64,000 bases of DNA, from the NCBI RefSeq assembly GCF_002968285.2, contig NZ_CP134400.1, positions 5,394,001-5,458,000 on the forward strand. The letters run 5' to 3'. The stretch comes from Mycobacterium sp. ITM-2016-00318 (lineage in GTDB: Bacteria > Actinomycetota > Actinomycetes > Mycobacteriales > Mycobacteriaceae). Of this stretch, positions 9,445-16,973 are shown piece by piece (position 1 is the first letter of the stretch; every line of letters starts with the position of its first letter). A model generated the notes under the pieces. That model was not told the origin of the DNA. It was given only the letters and a program-made list of their open reading frames with translations, and made no database searches. The translations under genes were made by a program, and so were the position numbers.

Positions 9445-10569
9445 TCAGCGACGTGGTGTCGTGGTGATGTGCACGTGGTCATAGTGGCCGTAACCCGAGC
9501 CCTGCGGACCGCCCGGCGTGTAGTAAGTGCCGCGCCAGATCACATCCTGTAACCCGAATCGGGCCGCATTACTCATCGCAAACGCGAGAATCTCGTCGCC
9601 GAGCGCGATGCCCTCGGGACTGCTGTGGTTGGGAATCATGATGTCGATCGCCAGACCGTTCGGATGCCACGGTTTCGAGTCCGGCCGAACGCCGTCGATA
9701 TCGGCGATCTGCGGGAACCTTGCGCTGACGGCCCTGGCGGCCACGATGGTGTTGGGCTGCATGCCGGCCTCATATGCCACGCCGACGGGCAACGCCTCCG
9801 GGATGTCTAGTCGAGCGACCGCGAGAGAAGGATCAACGGCTTCCGGGGCCTGGCCGGGCATTGCGACGATCGCCGGGTCTGCTGGGACCGGCGCGCCCGG
9901 CACCGGCGGAGGCGGGACCGCGTTGTCGATCACCGCCTGCTGTTGCGGTGTCAACGCGGTGTACTGCGCCTCTGCGGCGATGATCTGACGCTGCAGTTCA
10001 CGCCACTTGGCCTGCAGGTCTGCGCGGACCGCGGAGGCCTGCTCGGCCGCGGCGCGGGCGTCGGCGGCCGAGGTCTCCGAGGCCTTGGCAGCCGCGGCCG
10101 CGCGCTCACGGCCTGATCGATAGGCCTTCATCTGGTCGGCCGTCTCGGCGGCTACCACCCGCTGCAGCGACAGCTGGTCGATCAGGTTTTGCGGGGATGT
10201 CGTGGCCAGCACCGCCGCGAATTGACCGGTGCCTCCACCCATGTAAGTCATAGCCGCTATTCGGTCGACCGCGGCTTGAAAGGGCTCCAGCTGGGAGTTC
10301 GCAACCTCGAGGGCCGCCGCATCAGCACGATGGCGCTCTTCGGCCGCTGTCTGGACAGCCAGTTTGGCGTCGGCATCGCGTTGGGCCGTCGTGACGGCCT
10401 CGCGGGTCTGCACCGCCTGACGGGACAACTCGTTGAGTTTGGCCAACGCATCAGCCGCGGGATCCGCCGTGACGACGCCCACCGACATCGCCAGCACCAG
10501 CACCGCGGCCGCCGCGCCGTACGCCGCTCGCCGGAGTGAATGGCGAGCCCTGGTCATTCGGCTTGTCAC
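9445..10569 (-). CDS. Secreted coiled-coil protein with ARB_07466-like C-terminal domain
   Basis: 374 residues. An Arg-rich N-terminus and a hydrophobic stretch (AAVLVLAMSVGVV) followed by TADPAADA indicate a Sec signal peptide. Residues about 38-215 are Ala/Gln/Glu-rich coiled coil resembling the N-terminal segment of mycobacterial RipA-type proteins. A proline-rich linker (PPPPVPGAPVP) leads to a C-terminal globular domain containing WHPNGLAIDIMIPN and YGHYDHVHI, typical of the mycobacterial ARB_07466-like domain. The role is probably periplasmic or cell-wall; no catalytic NlpC/P60 Cys-His pair is visible. The start is GTG 10569, with GAAGGA close upstream; ATG 10557 is an alternative. It converges on the ligase gene 35 bp away and is probably not part of the polyketide pathway. 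Confidence 0.85.
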   Translation of the reverse strand: MTSRMTRARHSLRRAAYGAAAAVLVLAMSVGVVTADPAADALAKLNELSRQAVQTREAVTTAQRDADAKLAVQTAAEERHRADAAALEVANSQLEPFQAAVDRIAAMTYMGGGTGQFAAVLATTSPQNLIDQLSLQRVVAAETADQMKAYRSGRERAAAAAKASETSAADARAAAEQASAVRADLQAKWRELQRQIIAAEAQYTALTPQQQAVIDNAVPPPPVPGAPVPADPAIVAMPGQAPEAVDPSLAVARLDIPEALPVGVAYEAGMQPNTIVAARAVSARFPQIADIDGVRPDSKPWHPNGLAIDIMIPNHSSPEGIALGDEILAFAMSNAARFGLQDVIWRGTYYTPGGPQGSGYGHYDHVHITTTPRR

Positions 10570-10771
10570 GATCCTTCGCTATAGGGACCGACGGTGGTCC
10601 GGCGCGTGCGTCTCGCAAAGGCTACGAACTACGCGCGACGATGTCCACCCTGGGGTCATCGCGCTTGCCGGCTGGGATGGCGGTGAACACCGACGACATG
10701 CGCTCTCCAGGCGGGCATCATCGACGGACGTCGTCCGACGCTTGACCGCCGACTCGAGAAGAGGCACTCCG

Positions 10772-10854
10772 ATGGACTGGAAGCGAAGCGACACCGCTGT
10801 GGTTGTTCATCAATCCGCAGAACCGCAGCTGCGGTGAGGACTGCCAGGGGGTCC
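10772..10854 (+). pseudogene. Frameshifted N-terminal scrap of an isochorismatase-like cysteine hydrolase
   Basis: Starting at ATG 10772 the reading is MDWKRSDTA; the adjacent frame then continues as LFINPQN, matching the conserved N-terminus of isochorismatase-family hydrolases. A frameshift near 10800 breaks the reading and nothing recognisable follows. This is a short remnant, and its assignment rests on about 20 residues. Confidence 0.4.
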
Positions 10855-10944
10855 GGAGTGTGACCCATCGTCCACGAACCAGCCGGCAACCTTTCCTGGC
10901 GGTTCTACGTCAACGCTTCAGTCCTGCCCGAGCCCGTTTTCGAA

Positions 10945-11370
10945 GATTCCCGTGTTGCTGGCCGACGGTGGCAGCAATCTCGGGCGCAGCACTAGTTCAA
11001 AGACCGTGCAGCGCATCGCCAAACGCGCGGACGGCTGGCTGCCGTATCTTGCGGCGCCGGGCCGGCCGGAGCCGCAGAACTGCGTGCAAGCTGGGACCGA
11101 ATCCGGGAGATGGCTTCCGAGTATGGCCGGGACACGAGCCGGATGGAGATGGTCGTGGTGGGAAACGTCACCTTCACCGACCGGCCTGCAGAATCCGACC
11201 GATCGACGTTCGTCGGCACCCTTGACCAGATCTTGGACGATGTCCGAACGGCCGCGGACGCAGGCGCAGCCGAACTCATCATTGACCTGAATCTGCAGGA
11301 CTGGTTCGCCAGCACAAGCCAGATGCTCGAGACGGCGGTGGAGATCCGCGAGCGTGCGGCCCCTTCGTGA
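10945..11370 (+). pseudogene. Decayed F420-dependent LLM-class oxidoreductase, C-terminal half
   Basis: One frame (from about 10945) reads IPVLLADGGSN... and TVQRIAKRADGWLP, typical of the middle of luciferase-like F420 oxidoreductases. About 11060-11090 the similarity moves to another frame and continues as ASWDRIREMASEYGRD, then a C-terminal segment ending ETAVEIRERAAPS with a stop at 11368-11370. The N-terminal half is absent and at least one frameshift is present, so no functional product is expected. The stop overlaps the start of the next remnant (GTGA), suggesting an ancestral operon. Confidence 0.7.
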
Positions 11371-11480
11371 CAACACCGATGACAAAGCATGAAGCCTGTG
11401 GTCCGGCGCGGTTGTTGCTCGACGGACCCGAGGCGCGTTCGGCGATCAACGCCGCTCGCCGGTGTTCCCGTTCCTCGACG
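11367..11480 (+). pseudogene. N-terminal scrap of an enoyl-CoA hydratase/isomerase
   Basis: From GTG 11367 the reading contains GPARLLLDGPEARSAINAA, which resembles the conserved N-terminal strand and RPEARNAIN motif of crotonases. No crotonase core (oxyanion-hole GGG region) follows in any frame. I take it as a third remnant of the same lost operon. Confidence 0.45.
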
Positions 11481-11571
11481 CTGCGAGCTGAACAGCTGCA
11501 TCGACCAGGCGCGACTGTCGGCTCGAACCGCTCATGCGCGAAGGATGCCTACCGCCGCCTCCGCCGCCACT

Positions 11572-11740
11572 GCCAGACGCCGTGATCAAGGTCCGTCGGC
11601 GACACGCCCATCTCCGCGGCCGCTGCGGTCAGGATCCGTAGAGCGAACCCGGTCGTGACGGCGCGACGGGGCGTCCCAGCGCGTCGACGCAGCGGCAGAT
11701 CTTCCGGTCCGGCTTCGTCGGCGCTCCGGCACCTTCGACA
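11572..11740 (-). pseudogene. Possible C-terminal fragment of a conserved actinobacterial hypothetical protein
   Basis: On the minus strand two frames give pieces that fit together: KPDRKICRCVDALGRPV in one, and FALRILTAAAAEMGVSPTDLDH followed by GVWQW in another. The second ends in a pattern often seen at the C-terminus of small actinobacterial proteins of unknown function. A frameshift separates the pieces and no start is visible. Weak evidence. Confidence 0.3.
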
Positions 11741-11781
11741 TCTAGCCATACGACCGCAGACGGTCGCCGTGGGTACTGGCA

Positions 11782-13164
11782 TCACCCCGGTTGTCGCACA
11801 AAGACACCTTCGACCACCACGGGGTGCATCAGGCCCTCGAAGGTGTAGACCTCCCGGCGACCCAAGCGCGTGATAGCGCTGACTTTGTCCCAGTAGACAT
11901 CGTTCGTCGCAAGGTCGTGCAGAACCGGATCGTCCATGACGCCGGCAATTCGGTGCAGCCTTGTCCGACCCGGCGCGTGTGTCCACATGCGCGGACCATC
12001 GAATCTGGTGTTAGTCGCAACCGCGAAATCCATCTCCGACCAGTTACGTTGTTTAAGTGAGGCTTTGACGCGAGTCCATATCTCGATTGGAATCGTGTCT
12101 CTACCGGGTCGGCGTGTTCGCCCAGCAAGCTGGCGGATAACCTCTCTGGCCTTCACTCCACGCTCGCCGTGCACCCCTACCTTGGTGAGGAACACAATCT
12201 GGTTGGCAGCGCGATTGATAGTCAGGTGCCAGCAATCGCGATAGCCCTCCTTCGTCGTCCGGGTAATGCTGCTCTGTACTCCCATACGTAAGAGCAGGTT
12301 CACAACGTCATCGATCAGCCGTCGGCTAGTCGAGGCGTAGTACACCTGCCCGTGCGCTATGTTGGCGTCCCAGCGCACCGACCCATCTGTAGCCCATAGA
12401 TGCCGCAAAAATAGGGCGACCTGTTCATTCGGCAGTGCGAAAATCTCCCTCGGCACGAATTTCTCGTGACTTCTCATGCCGAAGAGGCCGAGACCGTCTA
12501 GCCATTCGGCGATCGGGTTGCGCTTGCCGTGTGTCAGACGATAGGGCGCTCGCAATCGCAAAGTCGTCACCCGAGCGGCCGCGTATTCGTCGCGGACCGG
12601 TGTCACGCCGAAATGTGCTGCTGCAATCGTCACAGCTGCGAGATTGTTCTCATCGACTGATGCGTAGCGAATCGGCTGTCGCTTGACGCAAGAGCCGTCG
12701 CCAATCATGTGCGCCAGCATGATGATCTCTGAATCATGCATAGGCGTTGGATGAGCCGGCTCGGGCAGTCGCCGAGGGACTGCGATCCGGCTGCCAGAAC
12801 TCAGTTTCGTCGGTGAACTCCAGCCATCCACCATGAGCACTTCTTGGCCGGACGTCATGTCGAGAGCCCGCCCCGATGCGAGGGTCAGCCTTGAGACTTC
12901 TCGATTACGGATCAGAATCCGTCCCGTTGCACGTCGCTTCGTCAGGCGCATCCTGTCGTCTATCGACCACAGAAGCGGTTTGTCGGGTGCGATTATCAGC
13001 TCGTTGAGGGGCGCTTCAAATCCGTTATCTGCTCTCGAGACTCGAGGTCGCTGCGACGCCGTCTGATCTGACAGTGAAGGCTGAGGCTCACGACTTGCCC
13101 GCCTCAAACCGTCCGGTTCAAGGTCTACGTCACAGACGGTCGCGGGATCTTCCAGCTCTGCCAT
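11782..13164 (-). CDS. Free-standing LAGLIDADG homing endonuclease derived from a mycobacterial DnaB intein
   Basis: 460 residues without an extein. From about residue 36 to the end it follows, by recall, the layout of the intein found in M. tuberculosis DnaB: SRADNG, LWSIDDR, LTLASGRAL, VPRRLPEP, GDGSCVKRQPIRYASVDE, LFLRHLW, YYASTSRRLIDD, GVHGERG, VYWD. Two dodecapeptide motifs keep their acidic residues (MLAHMIGDG with Asp156; LFLRHLWATDG with Asp260), so DNA cleavage looks possible. The splicing residues are gone: no Cys/Ser1 junction at the N-terminus, block B reads TSGQ (104-107) instead of TxxH, and the C-terminal His-Asn plus nucleophile is Arg457-Gln458-Pro-Gly. It starts at ATG 13164, about 110 bp downstream of dnaB in the same orientation; no clear ribosome site is visible. 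The 35-residue leader matches nothing I know. Confidence 0.85.
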   Translation of the reverse strand: MAELEDPATVCDVDLEPDGLRRASREPQPSLSDQTASQRPRVSRADNGFEAPLNELIIAPDKPLLWSIDDRMRLTKRRATGRILIRNREVSRLTLASGRALDMTSGQEVLMVDGWSSPTKLSSGSRIAVPRRLPEPAHPTPMHDSEIIMLAHMIGDGSCVKRQPIRYASVDENNLAAVTIAAAHFGVTPVRDEYAAARVTTLRLRAPYRLTHGKRNPIAEWLDGLGLFGMRSHEKFVPREIFALPNEQVALFLRHLWATDGSVRWDANIAHGQVYYASTSRRLIDDVVNLLLRMGVQSSITRTTKEGYRDCWHLTINRAANQIVFLTKVGVHGERGVKAREVIRQLAGRTRRPGRDTIPIEIWTRVKASLKQRNWSEMDFAVATNTRFDGPRMWTHAPGRTRLHRIAGVMDDPVLHDLATNDVYWDKVSAITRLGRREVYTFEGLMHPVVVEGVFVRQPG

Positions 13165-13171
13165 GGTATGA

Positions 13172-13198
13172 GACTATTGATACCCCCCGACAATAGTC
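13172..13198. promoter_or_regulatory. Inverted repeat just upstream of the endonuclease start
   Basis: The 8-bp arms GACTATTG and CAATAGTC flank an 11-base spacer and end 8 bp before the ATG at 13164. The spot suits an operator or a hairpin controlling translation of the endonuclease; a weak dnaB terminator is another possibility. Confidence 0.4.
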
Positions 13199-13273
13199 GC
13201 TTACCGGATCATCTTGCAGCATTAGCTTATTCACTGTCACGGGAGCGGCTGGGGACGAAGCGATGCACCCGCG

Positions 13274-14656
13274 TCACTTCGCCATATTAGTGAAACGCGA
13301 GAGATGCAGTTGATGCGCGACCGTGACAGTCTTTGTCGGGCCGTTGCGATGCTTGGCGATGATGAGGTCAGCTTCACCGCCGCGGGGATCGTCTCGTTCG
13401 AAGGCGTCGGGCCGATGCAGCAGGATAACCATGTCGCTGTCCTGCTCAATGCTGCCGGATTCCCTTAGATCAGCTAACATTGGCTTCTTGTCTGTGCGCT
13501 GCTCGGGTCCACGGTTCAGCTGACTCATCGCCACAACAGGAACCTCGAGTTCCTTCGCCAAAAGCTTTATCTGGCGAGAGAATTCGGAGACTTCCTGCTG
13601 ACGTGACTCGACCTTCTTGCCGGATGTCATCAGCTGCAAGTAGTCAATGACGATCAGCTTGAGATCGTGCTTTTGCTTGAGTCGGCGCGCCTTGGCGCGG
13701 ATCTCCATCATCATCAGGTTGGGCGAGTCGTCGATATATAGAGGCGCCTCGCTGATCTCACTCATCCGTCGCGCCAAGCGCGTCCAGTCGTCGTCGCTCA
13801 TCCGGCCGGAGCGCATATCCGTCAGCTTGATCTTTGCCTCCGCCGACAAGAGTCGCATCACAATCTCGGACTTGCTCATCTCCAATGAGAAGATGACGCT
13901 CGCCATCCGGTTTTTGATTGAGCACGAGCGCAAAAAATCCAAACCGAGCGTGCTTTTGCCGACGCCGGGCCTCGCCGCGATCACCACCATCTGTCCGGCA
14001 TGCAAGCCGTTGGTGAGCTCATCGAGCTCCAGGAAACCCGTCGGCACACCTGCGGCCAGCCCGCCGTTCGACGCGATCGCGTCAATCTCGTCCATCGTCG
14101 GCTGCAGGAGGTCTTCCAGCGCGACGAAGTCCTCTGACGTGCGGCCGTCGGTGACGTCGTAGATCTCGGCCTGCGCGCGGTCGACGATCTCGGCGACATC
14201 GGCGCCCTCTGCGCCCGCATAGCCGTACTGGACAACGCGCGTGCCCGCGTCCACGAGCCGACGCAGCAGCGCCTTCTCCGCGACGATGGTCGCGTAGTAA
14301 CCGGCGTTGGCGGCGGTCGGCACGGTCGAGATCAGCGTGTGCAGATAAGGGGCCCCGCCGATGCGGCGGAGGAGGCCGCGTCGGTCGAGTTCGGCGGCGA
14401 CAGTCACAGCGTCCGCGGGCTCGCCGCGACCGTAAAGATCGAGGATGGCGTCGTAGACGCTTTGGTGATTGGGCCGGTAGAAATCGCCGGGCCGTAGCCG
14501 CTCGAGCACGTCGGCGATGGCGTCCTTGCTCAGCAGCATGCCGCCGAGGACCGCCTGTTCTGCGGCCTCGTCTTGCGGTGGCTGGCGACCGAAGTCTTCG
14601 GAAGGCGGTGAAACGTCGTCGATACCGGAACGGCCACGGTCATCCACGACAGCCAC
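13274..14656 (-). CDS. dnaB: Replicative DNA helicase DnaB (intein-free)
   Basis: 460 residues. The N-terminal DnaB domain (EQAVLGGMLLSKDAIADVLE, DFYRPNHQSVYDAI) is joined by a linker to the RecA-type motor with Walker A ARPGVGKST, Walker B LIVIDYLQL, the SQLNRGPEQR segment and the C-terminal HRNGPTKTVTVAH. It forms the hexameric helicase that unwinds DNA ahead of the replisome. The start is GTG 14656, preceded by GGAGGGGAGGT eight bases upstream; this agrees with the usual mycobacterial N-terminus AVVDD. The sequence LADLRESGS/IEQDSD, where the M. tuberculosis DnaB intein inserts, is uninterrupted here (junction at 13450/13451), and the P-loop site is also empty. It lies downstream of the rpsF-ssb-rpsR-rplI operon behind a hairpin and a 432-bp gap. 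Confidence 0.98.
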   Translation of the reverse strand: MAVVDDRGRSGIDDVSPPSEDFGRQPPQDEAAEQAVLGGMLLSKDAIADVLERLRPGDFYRPNHQSVYDAILDLYGRGEPADAVTVAAELDRRGLLRRIGGAPYLHTLISTVPTAANAGYYATIVAEKALLRRLVDAGTRVVQYGYAGAEGADVAEIVDRAQAEIYDVTDGRTSEDFVALEDLLQPTMDEIDAIASNGGLAAGVPTGFLELDELTNGLHAGQMVVIAARPGVGKSTLGLDFLRSCSIKNRMASVIFSLEMSKSEIVMRLLSAEAKIKLTDMRSGRMSDDDWTRLARRMSEISEAPLYIDDSPNLMMMEIRAKARRLKQKHDLKLIVIDYLQLMTSGKKVESRQQEVSEFSRQIKLLAKELEVPVVAMSQLNRGPEQRTDKKPMLADLRESGSIEQDSDMVILLHRPDAFERDDPRGGEADLIIAKHRNGPTKTVTVAHQLHLSRFTNMAK

Positions 14657-15088
14657 CGCGGCCCACCTCCCCTCCAGCGCTCGAACGTGCGTTCGAAGAA
14701 CCTTATCGCGACTGTAAGTCAAACCCCCGACGGGGACAACCTCCCCGGCACCGCCACAGCCTTGCGACGGCCAACGCTAGACGTTGCTGGAGAGACCGCA
14801 AGGGGGGCCTGTTCATGAACCTGTGGATGGGGTGTGGATATCTCCGCTCGGCCGTGTTGAGGTCTTGGGGAGAACCTGTGGAAGAACGCCGGTGTGAACC
14901 ACATCCCCGCAGATAAGCGGACCACAGGGGTGGGAGTTAGTTGTGGATGACAAATTCATCGGCGTGTCGGGCCGGGTTACGGCTTCGGGCGTGTTGTGTT
15001 TCACCTCAGCGCCCCCGAGGTTAACGGCAGGTTAGCTTCGCTGGGCGGATAAGGCCGATTACTGTTCGCCAGAAATTGCAGCAACGGC
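14657..15088. promoter_or_regulatory. Long intergenic region upstream of dnaB
   Basis: These 432 bp hold no credible gene. They contain the strong dnaB ribosome site at the left end, a group of TGTGGA (TCCACA) cores at 14822-14947 and a lower-GC stretch near 14930-15000 (GTTAGTTGTGGATGACAAAT). The dnaB promoter must lie here. Confidence 0.6.
14821..14949 (-). promoter_or_regulatory. Cluster of four DnaA-box-like sites upstream of dnaB
   Basis: Four copies of TGTGGA in one orientation begin at 14822, 14833, 14877 and 14942 (CTGTGGATG, GTGTGGATA, CTGTGGAAG, TTGTGGATG). On the dnaB strand each reads TCCACA, the core of the mycobacterial DnaA box TT(G/C)TCCACA. One TCCACA hexamer per ~2 kb is expected by chance on two strands, so four in 130 bp is notable. 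Binding by DnaA is inferred only. Confidence 0.5.
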
Positions 15089-15118
15089 GGCGTGAAGGCC
15101 GATCATGGCCTTCACGCC
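15089..15118 (-). terminator. Hairpin terminator after rplI
   Basis: A perfect 12-bp stem (GGCGTGAAGGCC / GGCCTTCACGCC) with a 6-base loop begins 19 bp past the rplI stop. No U-tract follows, as is common for mycobacterial intrinsic terminators. It would end the rpsF-ssb-rpsR-rplI transcript before dnaB. Confidence 0.75.
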
Positions 15119-15136
15119 GGGAATTAACGCGTGCGT

Positions 15137-15595
15137 CTAAGACTCGGCGACGACGTTCACCGACACGGCGGCATCCACTTCGGGATGCAGCTTGACCGCT
15201 ATCGGATGGCTGCCGAGGGTCTTGATGTGTCCCTTAGGTAATTGCACCGTGCGCTTGTCCAGATTGGGGCCGCCGGCTTTCTTGATCGCGCCGACGACAT
15301 CCGCTGCGGTGACCGAGCCGAACAGCTTGCCGCTGTCGGATGCGGTCCTGGCGGGCAGTTCCACTGACCCGAGTCCCTCGAGCGCCGTCTTCAGTTCGTT
15401 GGCGTGTTCGATGCCGCGGATGGTCTTGGTCTCGCGCGCCCGACGGATCCCGTCAGCTTGTCGCTCGGCACCCTTGGTGGCCACGATCGCCAGGCCGCGC
15501 GGCAACAGGTAATTGCGCCCGTAGCCGTCCTTCACCTCGACGGTGTCGCCTGCCACGCCGAGGTGCTCGACCTCAGCGGTGAGAATCAGTTTCAT
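15137..15595 (-). CDS. rplI: 50S ribosomal protein L9
   Basis: 152 residues of typical length. The N-terminal RNA-binding domain ([34 protein letters not shown], quoted here only by its ends MKLIL and NYLLPRG) is followed by the long linker helix and a C-terminal domain ending VNVVAES. It binds 23S rRNA at the base of the L1 stalk. ATG 15595 has GGAAAG upstream. It is the last gene of the rpsF-ssb-rpsR-rplI operon, 29 bp after rpsR. Confidence 0.97.
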   Translation of the reverse strand: MKLILTAEVEHLGVAGDTVEVKDGYGRNYLLPRGLAIVATKGAERQADGIRRARETKTIRGIEHANELKTALEGLGSVELPARTASDSGKLFGSVTAADVVGAIKKAGGPNLDKRTVQLPKGHIKTLGSHPIAVKLHPEVDAAVSVNVVAES

Positions 15596-15624
15596 CTTCG
15601 GTGTCTTTCCTTAGTTCTGCCGAC

Positions 15625-15882
15625 TCAGCGGGTTGACGAGCTGAACGGCAGCAGAGCGACCTCGCGGGCGTTCTTGACGGCGATCGCGATGTCACGCTGG
15701 TGCTGCACGCAGTTGCCGGTCACCCGACGCGCACGGATCTTGCCCCGCTCGCTGATGTAGGTGCGCAGCAGCGCGGTGTCCTTGTAATCGATCTGCTGCC
15801 CCTTCTTGGAGCAGAACACGCACTTGCGTGTCTTGACCGGCTTCTCTGGAGCCGGACGCCTCTTGGTCGAGGACTTGGCCAT
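15625..15882 (-). CDS. rpsR: 30S ribosomal protein S18, zinc-binding (C+) form
   Basis: 85 residues. Conserved S18 features [27 protein letters not shown] and RRVTGNC are present. The Cys-x-x-Cys pair with a third Cys before QHQR marks the zinc-binding paralogue; mycobacteria also have a Cys-free copy elsewhere that replaces it under zinc limitation. Third gene of the rpsF operon, 37 bp after ssb. Confidence 0.97.
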   Translation of the reverse strand: MAKSSTKRRPAPEKPVKTRKCVFCSKKGQQIDYKDTALLRTYISERGKIRARRVTGNCVQHQRDIAIAVKNAREVALLPFSSSTR

Positions 15883-15919
15883 GTGTCTATCTCTTTCTCA
15901 GTTGCTGATGTGCGTTATC

Positions 15920-16432
15920 TCAGAAGGGCGGTTCGTCGTCGCTGCCGGAAAACGATCCGGACGCCGGTGCGCTGCCCCATGGGTCGTCCTTGGGCTGCTG
16001 TGAGCCGCCGCGGTCGCCGCCGCCACCGCCGCTGCTCCCGAAGCCGCCGCCGCCTCCGCCGCCGCTGCGGCTGGCCTTGTTGACCTTGGCCGTGGCGTAG
16101 CGCAGCGACGGACCGATCTCGTCGACCTCGAGCTCGACGACCGTGCGCTTCTCGCCCTCGCGGGTCTCATAAGACCGCTGCTTGAGCCGGCCCTGCACGA
16201 TCACCCGCGAGCCGCGAGTCAGGCTCTCGGCCACGTTCTCCGCGGCCTCGCGCCAGATGCTGCACCGCATGAACAGCGCGTCGCCGTCCTTCCACTCGTT
16301 GCTCTGCCGATCGAAGATCCGCGGAGTGGACGCCACCGTGAAGTTGGCGACGGCGGCGCCCGAAGGGGTGAAGCGCAGTTCAGGGTCGGCGGTCAGATTT
16401 CCGACGACGGTGATGATCGTGTCACCAGCCAC
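15920..16432 (-). CDS. ssb: Single-stranded DNA-binding protein
   Basis: 170 residues. An N-terminal OB fold ([19 protein letters not shown] ... [24 protein letters not shown]) is followed by a Gly-rich disordered tail and the acidic tip DDEPPF that recruits partner proteins. It coats ssDNA during replication and repair. The start is GTG 16432 with AGGAGG five bases upstream. It lies between rpsF and rpsR, the usual bacterial arrangement. Confidence 0.97.
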   Translation of the reverse strand: MAGDTIITVVGNLTADPELRFTPSGAAVANFTVASTPRIFDRQSNEWKDGDALFMRCSIWREAAENVAESLTRGSRVIVQGRLKQRSYETREGEKRTVVELEVDEIGPSLRYATAKVNKASRSGGGGGGGFGSSGGGGGDRGGSQQPKDDPWGSAPASGSFSGSDDEPPF

Positions 16433-16537
16433 GGGGTCCTCCTGGGCAGTAGTTCCGGCTCTTCGCGCAAGCGCTCATCGCGGGGGCGGTGGTTGTCGTG
16501 GGCGAGCCTACGCAGCGCCTCCGACTCCCATCGGCCT

Positions 16538-16828
16538 TTAGTGCTTGTCGGTCCGAAGCACCTTGGTCCGCAGAACGGATTCGTTCAGGCTGAGCTGACG
16601 GTCGAGCTCGGTCACAGTGGCCGGCTTGGCCTTGACGTCGATCACCGCATAGATGCCCTCGGCATGCTTGGCGATCTCGTATGCCAGTCGGCGGCGGCCC
16701 CAGATGTCGATCTTGTCGACGGTCCCGCCGTCCTTGCGGATGACGTTCAGGAACGTCTCCAGCGACGGGCTGACAGTGCGCTCGTCAAGGGTGGGGTCGA
16801 GGATGACCATGATTTCGTATGGACGCAT
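16538..16828 (-). CDS. rpsF: 30S ribosomal protein S6
   Basis: 96 residues: [12 protein letters not shown] at the start, [19 protein letters not shown] in the middle, ending [11 protein letters not shown]6 binds 16S rRNA with S18, encoded two genes downstream. First gene of the operon; ATG 16828 is preceded by AGGAGGTGATGAGG. The promoter lies in the 145-bp divergent gap shared with the cyclase-fusion gene. Confidence 0.97.
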   Translation of the reverse strand: MRPYEIMVILDPTLDERTVSPSLETFLNVIRKDGGTVDKIDIWGRRRLAYEIAKHAEGIYAVIDVKAKPATVTELDRQLSLNESVLRTKVLRTDKH

Positions 16829-16973
16829 GAAGACCTCATCACCTCCTATGGGCTAGTCGGCCACGGCCTATCCGTGGCAGGAGGGTCGCCTGCGTCGGCA
16901 ACCGGGCCAGGTTACAGGAACCCCTGCTGATCTGCGAAATCGCACTGCTCTTCGGGTCGATCCAGACATACAC

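Noticed and set aside
12000..14700. The idea that dnaB and the endonuclease gene form one intein-containing gene split by a frameshift
   Set aside because: DnaB is complete to its normal C-terminus (HLSRFTNMAK and stop), so no C-extein is missing, and the endonuclease lacks splice-junction residues.
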